DNA from: Tateyamaria sp. Alg231-49
GTDB taxonomy: Bacteria; Pseudomonadota; Alphaproteobacteria; Rhodobacterales; Rhodobacteraceae
DNA: 64,000 bases
Direction: 5' to 3'
Assembly: GCF_900143535.1 (NCBI RefSeq)
Contig: NZ_FRFA01000002.1
Coordinates: forward strand, 372,001-436,000
Positions 8,690 to 17,463 of this stretch are shown in pieces. The notes under the pieces were generated by a model. The model was not told the origin of the DNA. It worked only from the letters and a program-made list of their open reading frames with translations, and ran no database searches. The position numbers and the translations under genes are program-made. Position 1 is the first letter of the stretch, and each line of letters begins with the position of its first letter.

Positions 8690-8737
8690 GATATGCGCTT
8701 GCGCGCGGGTCAAGTCAAGGTTTGGAACAATTCTAAA
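8690..8737 (-). promoter_or_regulatory. Promoter with Irr-like iron-control element upstream of nifU
   Basis: On the minus strand TTTAGAA-N3-TTCCAAA (8721-8737) differs at one base from the Irr/ICE-type palindrome TTTAGAA-N3-TTCTAAA known from alphaproteobacteria. It sits directly upstream of TTGACT (8713-8718), a 17-base spacer and CATATC (8690-8695). Downstream is an Fe-S carrier gene, a functional class often under Irr control. Confidence 0.5.
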
Positions 8738-8783
8738 CTGCTGCACTTGCGTGCCAACAGGCCGGTTGACCCGGCTAGCAAGG

Positions 8784-9239
8784 TCACGTGATGAGTTCGA
8801 GCTTTTCCTTGCTCAGGTCGCCGGGCACGATTGTGATCGGAATAGGCAGGTTGCCTGCATTGCGGGTCAACTGCGTCACGAGCGGGCCGGGACCCTTCTT
8901 GTCTGTGCCTGCACCCAGAACCAGAACGCCGATTTCGGGGTCTTCGCGCACCTGGGCCATGATCTCGTCAACAGGTTGTCCTTCGCGGATCACAAGTTCT
9001 GGATCTATGTCCTGTTTGTCGCGCATCCATTTGGCGAAAACTTCGAAATGCGCTTGGATGCGTTCGCGCGCTTCCTCGCGCATCACTGCACCGACACCGA
9101 TCCAGTGATTGAACTCATCCGGGGGGATAACAGACAGGATGGCAACACCGCCGCCTGTGTTGGCCGCACGCATGGCGGCAAAGCGCATGGCATTCAGGCA
9201 CTCTTGGCTATCATCCAGCACCACGAGAAATTTGCGCAT
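8784..9239 (-). CDS. Universal stress protein family (UspA fold)
   Basis: A 151-residue single Usp domain starting MRKFLVVLDDSQECLNAMRFAAMRAA. The C-terminal half has VLVLGAGTDKKGPGPL, close to the G-x(2)-G-x(9)-G(S/T) nucleotide-binding pattern of ATP-binding Usps. The ATG at 9239 with AGGGAT upstream is chosen over the frame extension to 9269. The family responds to starvation and oxidative stress; no specific role can be given here. It is monocistronic between nifU and the aminotransferase gene. Confidence 0.88.
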   Translation of the reverse strand: MRKFLVVLDDSQECLNAMRFAAMRAANTGGGVAILSVIPPDEFNHWIGVGAVMREEARERIQAHFEVFAKWMRDKQDIDPELVIREGQPVDEIMAQVREDPEIGVLVLGAGTDKKGPGPLVTQLTRNAGNLPIPITIVPGDLSKEKLELIT

Positions 9240-9315
9240 GACGGGATCCCTGTTCCATTGCGAACGCAAGCATGCCGCCAGAGTCGATCAGAGGCAATGG
9301 AAACTTCGTACCCCC

Positions 9316-10176
9316 TCAGGTAGAGGCCGCCCAATCCCAATACATTTCGCGCACCCGGCGTGTCACGGGCCCGACCTGATATTGGCTGTCCTCAAAGGCG
9401 GTGACTGGGGTCACTTTCATCATGTTGCCGGACAGAAAAACCTCGTCAGCGTCTTCAAAATCGGCAAATCCAAGAACGGTCTCGTGCACTTCCATCCCGT
9501 CTTTGCGCATGTTGTCCATGTGGCGCGCCCGGGTAATCCCAGCCAGAAATGTGCCGTTCGGGATAGGGGTAAAGACTGCGCCGTCCTTGACCATGAACAC
9601 ATTGGCGGTCGCACTTTCAGCGACGTTGCCCATGGCATCGCCAACCAGTGCGTTGCCAAAACCGCGCCTGCGCACATCCGCCAGCATGCGCGCATTGTTT
9701 GGATAAAGGCAGCCAGCCTTTGCGTTCACCACGTTGTCTTCCAATACAGGGCGGCGGAACTTGGTCCGCCCAAGCGTGGTTGACGCGTTTTGATCTGCCA
9801 TAGGTACAGCCTCAAGGCAGATGGCAAAGCCGGTCGAGTTTTCCTTGGGCACGATGCCGGACACGTCACCATCCAGCGCCCAGTACATCGGACGGATATA
9901 GACAGCTTCGTCAGGGCCATAGGCCTGCAATCCCTCTTGCACGGCAGCCACGATGTCGGCCGATTCCATCGTCGGTGTGATCATTAACGCTTCGGCAGAG
10001 CGGTTCACGCGGGCGCAGTGCGCCGCCAGATCCGGGGACCGCCCGTTAAAGTATCGCGCCCCGTCAAACACAGTGGTGCCGACCCAGCTTCCATGATCAG
10101 CGGCGCGCATGATCGCGACATCCTCGTCGTGCCATTCGCCGTTGAAGTAGGTGCGGATATGTGTGCCGATAGTCAT
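9316..10176 (-). CDS. Branched-chain amino acid aminotransferase (class IV PLP enzyme)
   Basis: A 286-residue fold-type IV aminotransferase. The start FNGEWHDEDVAIMRAADHGSWVGTTVFDGARYF is typical of IlvE-like enzymes, the PLP-lysine lies in DNVVNAKAGCLYPNNARML near residue 155, and NVAESATANVFMVKDGAVFTP binds the cofactor. It should interconvert branched-chain amino acids and their 2-oxo acids. A D-amino acid or aminodeoxychorismate activity is possible in this superfamily, but the sequence favours the branched-chain group. Confidence 0.87.
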   Translation of the reverse strand: MTIGTHIRTYFNGEWHDEDVAIMRAADHGSWVGTTVFDGARYFNGRSPDLAAHCARVNRSAEALMITPTMESADIVAAVQEGLQAYGPDEAVYIRPMYWALDGDVSGIVPKENSTGFAICLEAVPMADQNASTTLGRTKFRRPVLEDNVVNAKAGCLYPNNARMLADVRRRGFGNALVGDAMGNVAESATANVFMVKDGAVFTPIPNGTFLAGITRARHMDNMRKDGMEVHETVLGFADFEDADEVFLSGNMMKVTPVTAFEDSQYQVGPVTRRVREMYWDWAAST

Positions 10177-10237
10177 GAGTAAACCTTTCCAGTGCTGCGC
10201 GCGAGGCTAGCAGAAACAGGTCACAGTTCCAGACCTT

Positions 10238-10474
10238 TCAGTCTGCCGGGCGCAGTTGATATACACCTTCTGGCAGATCAAGGGCCGCAGCCAGATCGCG
10301 CACTTGTTCAGGGGACAGTGTGATGCGCACCACGCTGTCTGTACGGGCATCAAACTGTTCAACCGTGATACATTCAGCAAAATTGTTGACGATCACATCC
10401 TCTTGCAGGGGGCGCGCGCCCTCATCCACCAGTGTGATGACCGTCGCGTCAAATTCGTGTTCGATGGTAAACAT
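10238..10474 (-). CDS. Small conserved-type hypothetical protein (78 aa)
   Basis: A short acidic protein (MFTIEHEFDATVITLVDEG at the start, ending LPEGVYQLRPAD) with no signal peptide or membrane segment. I do not recognise a family. The beta-rich first half and the LSPEQVRDLAAALDLPEGVY end look like a folded cytosolic protein. It has its own ATG and lies between the aminotransferase gene and a divergent protease gene, with 61 bases separating it from the former. No function can be assigned. Confidence 0.65.
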   Translation of the reverse strand: MFTIEHEFDATVITLVDEGARPLQEDVIVNNFAECITVEQFDARTDSVVRITLSPEQVRDLAAALDLPEGVYQLRPAD

Positions 10475-10628
10475 GGCACGAGGCTAAAACATGCCTTCTG
10501 ATTTGCAAAGAGTCGCATGTAACATTTGGAACGCTTGACCGGGGCTGTAACCCGCATATTTCCATGGTACGACGATGATCCAACGGGCCAATACGGATGT
10601 CCCGTGTCCAAGGAAAGGAACGTGCGCA

Positions 10629-11351
10629 ATGATCCGTTTGATCGCAGCCCTTGCACTGCTGGCATTTGCATCCGCCTGTGGCGAGCCAGTGGTTGTTTCT
10701 GGGCCGTCCTCAACTGGCCCTGCGCAATCGGCGCAGGATGTGCCCGACGAATTGCGCACCAGTTCACAAACCGGACGTGCATTCGCAAGCGTTGTGAATC
10801 GCGTTGAACCGATTGCAGAACGAGAATGCCGGTCGCGCACCACCGGGGTGAATTGCGATTTTCGTATTTTGATTGATGATCGCCCTAACCAGCCTGCCAA
10901 TGCATTTCAGACACTGGATGAAAACAAGCGGCCTCTGTTGATTTTCACAATTGCACTGCTCAATGACGCGCGGAATGCAGACGAGATCGCGTTTGTAATG
11001 GGGCACGAAGCGGCGCACCACATTCGGGGGCATATTGCACGCCAGCAACAAAACGCAGCAGCAGGCGCTATCCTCTTGGGTGGAATTGCGTCCGTTATAG
11101 GGGGTGATCTCGGGTCTGTTGAGGCCGCCCAGCAGCTTGGGGCGCAGGTCGGCGCACGATCATATTCAAAGGATTTTGAGTTGGAGGCCGATCAGCTTGG
11201 CACCGTCATCACGGCCCGCGCAGGTTACGATCCGGTTCGGGGGGCGGGCTTTTTTACTCGAATTCCTGATCCCGGTGACAGGTTTCTTGGCACCCACCCG
11301 CCCAATGCCCAAAGAATCCAGATTGTCAGGAGAACAGCAGCTGGCTTGTAA
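10629..11351 (+). CDS. M48 family metalloprotease lipoprotein
   Basis: A 240-residue zinc protease with HEAAHHIRGH (the HExxH catalytic motif, about residue 121) and the third-ligand glutamate in SKDFELEADQLG near residue 180. The N-terminus MIRLIAALALLAFASAC is a lipoprotein signal with Cys as the acceptor, so it should be membrane-anchored in the periplasm, as BepA/LoiP-type proteases are. The start at 10629 follows a strong AAGGAAAGGA site; the frame extends to 10575 without a signal. Likely role is envelope protein quality control. Confidence 0.88.
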   Translation: MIRLIAALALLAFASACGEPVVVSGPSSTGPAQSAQDVPDELRTSSQTGRAFASVVNRVEPIAERECRSRTTGVNCDFRILIDDRPNQPANAFQTLDENKRPLLIFTIALLNDARNADEIAFVMGHEAAHHIRGHIARQQQNAAAGAILLGGIASVIGGDLGSVEAAQQLGAQVGARSYSKDFELEADQLGTVITARAGYDPVRGAGFFTRIPDPGDRFLGTHPPNAQRIQIVRRTAAGL

Positions 11352-11429
11352 GGGATTGTTTTCCCAACTGGAAAACATTTGCAAACAGACGCGGTTTCCT
11401 TTTCGCGCCACCCGGTATCTCTTTTGATC

Positions 11430-11780
11430 ATGAAACAACTCGGACATATCCTGACCGATAAAGGCTCCAAATATGCGGTTTCGGGATGTCCCGTGACCGA
11501 CCGATCAATGATCGACGCTGCCCTGAAATCGCTGAAGCGCGATCGCAGCTATGCCAAGGCGACCCACAACACGTGGGGCGCTGATTTAAGCGACGGCGGC
11601 CCCATCAAGGGCGATGATGGCGAAGCGGGTGCGGGGATGGTGATTCTGCGAATGCTGGAACGCGAGGGGCTGCGGGACCACCTCGTTGTGGTGACGCGCT
11701 GGTATGGCGGAAAACATCTTGGAGGGGACAGGTTTCGCCATGTGCAGACCTGCGTACGCGCCTATCTGGATGCGCGTTGA
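11430..11780 (+). CDS. YigZ/IMPACT family protein
   Basis: A 116-residue protein of the UPF0029/IMPACT family, recognised by THNTWGADLSDGG, DDGEAGAG and the hallmark VVVTRWYGGKHLGGDRF near residue 90. It is shorter than classical YigZ (about 205 residues) because it lacks the C-terminal domain. The ATG at 11430 has no clear ribosome-binding site; the alternative TTG at 11379 would add 17 unconvincing residues. Family role is unsettled, with links to translation control in eukaryotes. Confidence 0.8.
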   Translation: MKQLGHILTDKGSKYAVSGCPVTDRSMIDAALKSLKRDRSYAKATHNTWGADLSDGGPIKGDDGEAGAGMVILRMLEREGLRDHLVVVTRWYGGKHLGGDRFRHVQTCVRAYLDAR

Positions 11781-11855
11781 TCTGAATCAAGGACGATGAA
11801 GGCCTTGCGAGGCATCGTTTCAAGCAACGATAGCCAGCAGGAAGGACCCCTCCCG

Positions 11856-12116
11856 ATGTCTCCGACCCATCTGAAACGTCACGCCCAACTGGTAGACGAC
11901 ATGGCCACTGCACGTGGGCTTGATCTGCAGGAAATTGCTTTGCGCGGTGATCTCAGCCCCTCGGATATTTCCAATCTTGTGCTGAGTTGTACTGGGTGCA
12001 CGCAAACTGCAGCTTGTGAAAAATGGTTGTCCGAGCAAGTCGGTGCTGTGTCCGCCGCGCCCCACTATTGCCGCAACGGTCACCGCTTTGATGATCTGGC
12101 CCGTAACTCAGGCTGA
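11856..12116 (+). CDS. DUF6455 family protein
   Basis: An 86-residue protein with four cysteines in the pattern CTGCTQTAACEKW and HYCRNGHRF, typical of the DUF6455 family of Rhodobacterales. The pattern suggests a small metal-binding protein. The start at 11856 follows GGAAGGA; the ATG at 11796 has no such site. Its end overlaps the convergent hemolysin III gene by nine bases. Function unknown. Confidence 0.78.
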   Translation: MSPTHLKRHAQLVDDMATARGLDLQEIALRGDLSPSDISNLVLSCTGCTQTAACEKWLSEQVGAVSAAPHYCRNGHRFDDLARNSG

Positions 12117-12740
12117 AACACCCACAGACACCGCCGCAAAGAAACAGGTGGAGGCAGCCAGTACGAACCCGTGCCACACGGCGTTCTGATAGCGCATTTG
12201 CGGATAGCGGTAGACCAGAGTTCCGAGCGAATACAGCAACCCACCCCCGACGATCAGTGCAACGGTTGCAGTGGGCAAGGTCTGAGCCATCGGCCAGATC
12301 AGCAGGACACTTGCCCAGCCCATGCCCAGATAGACCGGCAATGATCCACGACCGTCCGCTGCCCAAAAGCTAAGCTTGGCCACAGCGCCCGCCAGCGCGA
12401 CGAGCCAAACCCCAGCCAGAACCACGTAGGCAAAGGCCGACCCGATCAGGACGACCAAGGGTGTATAAGTGCCCGCGATTTTGAAATAGATCGCTGCGTG
12501 GTCAATCCGCCTGAACATGGGTCGCGTTCGTTCCCAGGGCAGAAGGTGATAGAGCGCAGAGGCGACGAACGAAAACAGCAAAAACCCCGCATACATGCTG
12601 GTGGCAGCAATCTGCGTCGTGGTCTGTGTTTGGGCGACATATACCACGAGGACGATGCCCGCGATTAAGGTCGCGATCAGGCTTAGGGCGTGGACAGAAG
12701 CGTCGGCAAGGGTTTCGCGCAAGGAATATGGATAAGACAT
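12108..12740 (-). CDS. Hemolysin III / PAQR family membrane protein
   Basis: A 210-residue seven-helix membrane protein. Family motifs are ETLADASVHALSLIATL near residue 9, SALYHLLPW near residue 60 and RRIDHAAIYFKIAGTYTPL near residue 77, with a C-terminal WHGFVLAAS. The conserved histidines and Ser/Asp residues match the PAQR zinc-hydrolase core. Bacterial members (YqfA, HlyIII) affect membrane lipid homeostasis; real haemolytic activity is doubtful. It converges on the DUF6455 gene with overlapping 3' ends. Confidence 0.9.
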   Translation of the reverse strand: MSYPYSLRETLADASVHALSLIATLIAGIVLVVYVAQTQTTTQIAATSMYAGFLLFSFVASALYHLLPWERTRPMFRRIDHAAIYFKIAGTYTPLVVLIGSAFAYVVLAGVWLVALAGAVAKLSFWAADGRGSLPVYLGMGWASVLLIWPMAQTLPTATVALIVGGGLLYSLGTLVYRYPQMRYQNAVWHGFVLAASTCFFAAVSVGVSA

Positions 12741-12787
12741 ACCGCTAAACTGACCGCTGTTGCGCCCTCAGTCCACAGTGCGAAGCG

Positions 12788-13168
12788 TCACGATTGTGTT
12801 GACGTTGCGCCAACGCGCCTTAGATGCCAGCGATATATCACGGGGGCCAAAACAAGGTCATATGTCACGCATGCCAGCTTGTTCAGGCCGGGCAGAGAAA
12901 TCAGGCGTGCCAACCAGTTATAACGGGGCATGTCTTGCCACAGCACAATGAACGCCGGAATGCCGGAATACATTTGGGCGTCCTTCATGACATACAGCCG
13001 ACGCGCTGCTTCATCAGGTGACAGGCCCCATTCGTCCAGCGCATCCCGGTTGAGATCCTCAAACCGGATAGGCAGGCCAGTCCGTTCAGAATAGGCGGAA
13101 TAATGGTTGATCTCAAAACTGCACACCGGGCAGTCGGCATTGTAAAGAACGCGCGTGTTGTCTGTCAT
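12788..13168 (-). CDS. DCC1-like thiol-disulfide oxidoreductase family (DUF393)
   Basis: A 126-residue protein beginning RVLYNADCPVCSFEINHY, where the D-x-x-C-x-x-C element gives the family its name, followed by FEDLNRD near residue 37 and the aliphatic IPAFIVLWQDMPRYNWLARLISLPG. The family has a thioredoxin-like redox motif but no agreed substrate. It stands alone between the hemolysin III gene and the SOS-box gene. Start ATG at 13168. Confidence 0.85.
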   Translation of the reverse strand: MTDNTRVLYNADCPVCSFEINHYSAYSERTGLPIRFEDLNRDALDEWGLSPDEAARRLYVMKDAQMYSGIPAFIVLWQDMPRYNWLARLISLPGLNKLACVTYDLVLAPVIYRWHLRRVGATSTQS

Positions 13169-13227
13169 AGACGAAAAGTAGGGCTGCTATTCTCGTCCGA
13201 CAGGGGCAATGCGCCGCAGGGCAAGAC

Positions 13228-13575
13228 TCAACGCGGTTTGTTCCCGTCAATCCAGCGCGACATCATCAGCTTGTCCCGGAAGCATTCCGGGGGGATGTCG
13301 CGTCGCTTCAACCGCGCAATGCGTTCGGCAAACTGGACTTGCTTGGCGCTTGGATATGCAGAAAACCGGGACGCAGGCGCGCGCTTGGCGCGATCAATCC
13401 ACGCCGACAAACCGGTCTTGTTGCGTAACAGGGAGGACGGAATTGCTTGCCCGGTCCGCGCCGCAAGCGTGCGCGCATATGCGATCTGTTTTTCACTCGC
13501 GGGCATCGGTGCCTCTATCGGCAGAGCCCCCTGAGCGGGGTCAAACAGGCTGGGTTGGCGTGCGTGATAAGACAT
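13228..13575 (-). CDS. Unknown protein with internal duplication, clamp-binding-like motif and SOS box
   Basis: A 115-residue basic protein I cannot place in a named family. Residues about 27-65 (SEKQIAYARTLAARTG) and 77-113 (SAKQVQFAERIARL) are two copies of one module, each ending in an SxWIDRxK-like stretch. The N-terminus contains QPSLF at residues 7-11, which fits the QxxLF sliding-clamp binding consensus. Upstream is a perfect alphaproteobacterial LexA box. Together these suggest a DNA-damage-induced protein acting at replication or repair, which is inference. Confidence 0.78.
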   Translation of the reverse strand: MSYHARQPSLFDPAQGALPIEAPMPASEKQIAYARTLAARTGQAIPSSLLRNKTGLSAWIDRAKRAPASRFSAYPSAKQVQFAERIARLKRRDIPPECFRDKLMMSRWIDGNKPR

Positions 13576-13600
13576 GGATGTTCTCCGCTCTCAGGAATGA

Positions 13601-13631
13601 GAACAAATATAGAACATTTATAAAAAATTGC
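13601..13631 (-). promoter_or_regulatory. LexA (SOS) box over the promoter of the unknown duplicated-module gene
   Basis: GAAC-N7-GAAC at 13601-13615 (GTTC-N7-GTTC on the coding strand) is the exact alphaproteobacterial LexA site. It overlaps a plausible -10 TATATT whose -35 would be TTGCAA (13626-13631 on the plus strand). The site lies 26 bases upstream of the ATG at 13575, a normal place for repression. Confidence 0.75.
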
Positions 13632-13663
13632 AAGGATGTGCCCAATTCAGCCCTCAGACGCGG

Positions 13664-13903
13664 TCACAGTTTGGAATGCGATCCGTCGCATAGTGGTTTG
13701 TTTTCGCTCGCCTTGCAGCCGCAAAAGAACACCTTCTTGCTTTCTTCGGCGGTGTATTTCTGCGGACTGATCCCAGTATCTTTATGCGATCCGTCGCAAA
13801 ACGGCTGATTGGCGGACTGGCCACACGCGCACCAGAAATAGGACTTTCCGGCCTCTACTTCGACGGGGTACGGCGCTTTTTGGGCGATTTTGGGTGTCGT
13901 CAT
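13664..13903 (-). CDS. CDGSH iron-sulfur domain protein (tandem)
   Basis: A 79-residue protein with two CDGSH motifs: CACGQSANQPFCDGSH (around residues 25-40) and CGCKASENKPLCDGSH (around residues 60-75). Each supplies three Cys and one His to a 2Fe-2S cluster, as in mitoNEET-type proteins. The ATG at 13903 with AAAGG upstream is preferred; the frame opens at a TTG at 13927. The role is probably redox or Fe-S related. It lies next to rimO, an Fe-S enzyme gene, but with its own spacing. Confidence 0.9.
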   Translation of the reverse strand: MTTPKIAQKAPYPVEVEAGKSYFWCACGQSANQPFCDGSHKDTGISPQKYTAEESKKVFFCGCKASENKPLCDGSHSKL

Positions 13904-13989
13904 TGGATCAGACCTTTCGTTGAGCAATACCGCTCACATAGGAGGCAGCCTGAACATTTCGACTTCAATCGTTATGCAAGGTCAAAAGG

Positions 13990-15387
13990 TCAGACCAATC
14001 GCCCCCAAAGATCGTATTCGCCCGCTTCGTCTACTTCGACCGAGACGATGTCACCGGGCTTCAGTGCCTCAAAGCCTTCATCGATGAACAGATTGCCATC
14101 AATCTCGGGCGCATCCGCCTTGGTGCGGCAGGTCGCGGCCTCATCGTCGATTTCATCCACAATGACCTGAATCGTTTGACCGACCTTGGCCGCCAGCTTC
14201 GCTTCTGAAATGGCCTGCGCCTTCTCCATGAATCGGTCCCAGCGCTCTTGTTTGACCTCTGCCGGTACATGATCGGGCAGTGCGTTGGATCGCGCGCCCT
14301 CCACGTTTTCGTATTGAAAACAGCCCACGCGGTCCAATTGAGCTTCGTCCATCCAATCGAGCAGAGTCTGAAATTCGGCCTCTGTCTCGCCGGGATAGCC
14401 GACGATAAATGTCGAGCGCAGCGTGAGATCGGGACAGGCGTCACGCCAGGCTGCAATCTCGTCCAGCGTTTTTGCAGCGGCGGCAGGACGGGCCATGCGG
14501 CGCAGAACATCAGGGTGGGCGTGTTGAAACGGAATATCGAGATAAGGAAGCACCAACCCATCCGCCATCAGCGGGATCAATTGGCGCACATGCGGGTAGG
14601 GATATACGTAATGCAGACGCACCCACGCGCCCAAACTGCCCAGATCGCGGGCCAGATCGGTGATGTGGGCACGATGCCCTTTGGCTTCGGCGTGTTTGAT
14701 ATCGACGCCATAGGCTGACGTGTCCTGAGAGATCACCAAAAGCTCGCGCACGCCTGCCTCAACCAGCTTTTCGGCCTCGCGCAGCACTGCATGGGCTGGG
14801 CGCGAGGCAAGGCGGCCCCGCATGTCTGGGATGATGCAGAATTTGCACTTGTGATTGCAGCCTTCGGAAATCTTGAGATAGCTGAAATGCCGTGGGGTCA
14901 AGCTAACGCCGCGTGCGGGCAGAAGATCAATGAACGGGTCCGGGTCTGGCGGCACGGCAGAGTGCACTGCATCCAAAACCTGTTCGTATTGGTGCGGTCC
15001 GGTCACAGCCAGCACTTTGGGATGCGTGCCTGTGATGTATTCGGGTTCTGCACCAAGGCACCCGGTCACGATCACGCGCCCGTTTTCATTCAGCGCCTCA
15101 CCGATGGCTTCAAGGCTTTCGGCCTTTGCACTGTCAAGGAACCCGCACGTGTTGACGATCACCGCGTCCGCTCCTGAATAGTCGGGCGAAATGCCGTATC
15201 CTTCAGCACGCAGCCGGGTCAAAATCCGTTCGCTGTCCACCAGCGCCTTGGGACAGCCAAGCGACACCATGCCAATGGTCGGCTGGCCAGGGCGGCGGTT
15301 AGGGTCCATCCGCGCCTTTGGCGAAGTATCATCAAGCCGCACCTTTGGTGCGAGATCAGGGCGGAGGTCTGGCGGATTTGTGCTCAT
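13990..15387 (-). CDS. rimO: Ribosomal protein S12 methylthiotransferase RimO
   Basis: A 465-residue radical-SAM enzyme that adds a methylthio group to an Asp of ribosomal protein S12. Domains in order: UPF0004 domain ([18 protein letters not shown] near residue 40) with the first cluster cysteines, radical SAM domain with [18 protein letters not shown] near residue 155 (CxxxCxxC), and a C-terminal TRAM domain ending [10 protein letters not shown]. An N-terminal extension of about 35 residues precedes the conserved start. Length fits the family. Confidence 0.95.
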   Translation of the reverse strand: MSTNPPDLRPDLAPKVRLDDTSPKARMDPNRRPGQPTIGMVSLGCPKALVDSERILTRLRAEGYGISPDYSGADAVIVNTCGFLDSAKAESLEAIGEALNENGRVIVTGCLGAEPEYITGTHPKVLAVTGPHQYEQVLDAVHSAVPPDPDPFIDLLPARGVSLTPRHFSYLKISEGCNHKCKFCIIPDMRGRLASRPAHAVLREAEKLVEAGVRELLVISQDTSAYGVDIKHAEAKGHRAHITDLARDLGSLGAWVRLHYVYPYPHVRQLIPLMADGLVLPYLDIPFQHAHPDVLRRMARPAAAAKTLDEIAAWRDACPDLTLRSTFIVGYPGETEAEFQTLLDWMDEAQLDRVGCFQYENVEGARSNALPDHVPAEVKQERWDRFMEKAQAISEAKLAAKVGQTIQVIVDEIDDEAATCRTKADAPEIDGNLFIDEGFEALKPGDIVSVEVDEAGEYDLWGRLV

Positions 15388-15490
15388 ACCCTGCCTCTTA
15401 TGCGATCACATCTGCGGCGAAAAGGGTTGGGGTGAGTAGCGGCCCTGCGTTAGGCTGAATTCAACCACGTCACAAGAACGGAGCAGGCCT

Positions 15491-17431
15491 ATGAAATGGA
15501 TCGCGCGGCTCATCGGGTTCTTCGTTGTGCTTGTCCTTGTGGCTGGGGTTTCCCTGCTTTTCTTACCCGCCGATCGCATCGCGCGGCTGGCGGCGGATCA
15601 GATGCGCAACGCCACGGGGCGGGATGTTCGCATCACGGGCGATGTGTCTATGACCTTGTGGCCAGTTCTGGGGGTCAGCGTCGGTGGGCTTGAGGTCGAC
15701 AATGCCGATTGGTCCGAACAGGGACCGATGCTGACGGCAGAAAACGCAGCCATCGGTGTGGATGTGATGGCCCTGCTAAATCGTGAAATCCGGATCACCA
15801 ATATCGAAGCCACGCGCCCAACCATAAGACTGGAAAGCCGCGCAGATGGCCGAGCGAGCTGGGTTTTTACAGACGCAAGTGGGGCCGCACAGATCGAAAC
15901 CGAAGTCGCACCGGACACGCGCACCCCGCAAGCGGTGTGGATCGAGAACCTGTCCGTCAGCGATGCGACGTTGATTTATGACGCCGAAGGGTCTGACCTT
16001 GTGTCCTTCGCAAACGTTGATCTTACGCTGACTTGGCCCGAACGGCTGGGTGCGGCCGAACTTGCGGCCACGCTCAGCCCGGCAGGGGCAGATGTGGACG
16101 TGCGGGCGACAATTGGCGGGTTTGCGGGCTTCATCACTGGGCAGGTTCAATCTATTTCTGCCACTGTTGCGGCCGGGGGCGGATCACTCGCGCTCGTTGG
16201 GCGGGGCAGCACAGCGGGTGACGTCGCCGGGCATCTGACGCTGGACATGCCAAACACGGATGACTTCTTAACTGCTCTTGGCCTGCCGGCACCCGGACTA
16301 CCCGCAGGTTTGGGACAGTCCGTTGACCTGCGCGCGGACCTGACCCTGACATCGGACCGGCGTTTATCTTTGCGCGATGTTATTGCGGACTTGGGGGCCA
16401 ACGCAGTTGCAGGGGCGGCTGATATCTTGCTGAACGGAACCCCGGAGGTTAACGCGCAACTGAGCACAGGGGCGCTTGATCTGAGTGTGGCCACAGAGGC
16501 AGGCGGCGCATCAAGTGGCGGATCTGCAGCCCCCGCGGGCTCTGGCTGGCCCACTGACGTTTTGGATGCCAGTGGATTGGCGAGTTTTAACGGACAAATT
16601 GCGTTGAGCGCTGACTCGATTGACCTTGGCCAGTTCAAACTGGGCCAAACCCGAGCGCTTGCGCGCAATGACAACAGCCGCATGGTGTTTGAGTTGCGCG
16701 AAGTGGCCGCCTACGCGGGCAAGCTTACGGGCGAGTTTGTGATGAACAACCGGTCGGGCCTGTCTGTTGGGGGCAAGCTGTTGGCCAGTGGGATCGACAT
16801 GCAGGCTGTATTGCGGGACGCGGCCCAAATTGAGCGGCTGACCGGCGCGGCGGATGCAGAGATGTCCTTTCTGGGGTCTGGCCAAACTGTGGACGCCATT
16901 ATGAAGTCGTTGTCGGGCAATGGGTCTATCCAGTTTGGGCAGGGCACGATTATTGGCATTGATCTGGACCGTTTGATGCGATCGGGCGCGACTGGGGCTG
17001 GGACCACGGTGTTTGACAGTCTTGCGGCGACATGGACCATCGACGGAGGCGTGATGCGCAACGATGATCTTCTCTTGCGTCTCAGCAACTACGAGGCGCG
17101 GGGTGCAGGACAGGTCGGACTGGGGGCGCAAACGATTGATTATACATTCACGCCAGTGGCGCTCCGGGCCAACGACGGGAACGGAATCGCGATCCCCGTC
17201 CGCATGGTTGGACCTTGGTCCGATATCAGCATTCGCCCGGATCTGGAGGCCGCCCTTGACCTAAACCTCACCGCCGAAAAGGAACGGCTTGAGCAGCAGG
17301 CCGAGGATGCGGTGCGTAGCAAGGTCGCTGAGGAACTCAATGTGACGGATGAAGGTCAGGACCTTGAAGAGGCGGCCAAAGATAAGCTGGAAGATGAATT
17401 GAAGAAAGGGATACTCAAGCTGTTTGATTAA
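15491..17431 (+). CDS. AsmA family protein
   Basis: A 646-residue envelope protein with one N-terminal membrane anchor (IGFFVVLVLVAGVSLLFLPAD) followed by the AsmA N-terminal signature RDVRITGDVSMTLWPVLGVSVGGLEV. The C-terminal AsmA_2-type region includes SGNGSIQFGQGTIIGIDLDRLMR near residue 475 and ends in a charged coil. AsmA-like proteins form bridges that move phospholipids or help outer-membrane assembly. It is divergent from rimO and followed after 32 bases by a small NTF2-like gene. Confidence 0.9.
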   Translation: MKWIARLIGFFVVLVLVAGVSLLFLPADRIARLAADQMRNATGRDVRITGDVSMTLWPVLGVSVGGLEVDNADWSEQGPMLTAENAAIGVDVMALLNREIRITNIEATRPTIRLESRADGRASWVFTDASGAAQIETEVAPDTRTPQAVWIENLSVSDATLIYDAEGSDLVSFANVDLTLTWPERLGAAELAATLSPAGADVDVRATIGGFAGFITGQVQSISATVAAGGGSLALVGRGSTAGDVAGHLTLDMPNTDDFLTALGLPAPGLPAGLGQSVDLRADLTLTSDRRLSLRDVIADLGANAVAGAADILLNGTPEVNAQLSTGALDLSVATEAGGASSGGSAAPAGSGWPTDVLDASGLASFNGQIALSADSIDLGQFKLGQTRALARNDNSRMVFELREVAAYAGKLTGEFVMNNRSGLSVGGKLLASGIDMQAVLRDAAQIERLTGAADAEMSFLGSGQTVDAIMKSLSGNGSIQFGQGTIIGIDLDRLMRSGATGAGTTVFDSLAATWTIDGGVMRNDDLLLRLSNYEARGAGQVGLGAQTIDYTFTPVALRANDGNGIAIPVRMVGPWSDISIRPDLEAALDLNLTAEKERLEQQAEDAVRSKVAEELNVTDEGQDLEEAAKDKLEDELKKGILKLFD

Positions 17432-17463
17432 GCCGCCCAACACGCAATTTTTCGGAGATCCAG

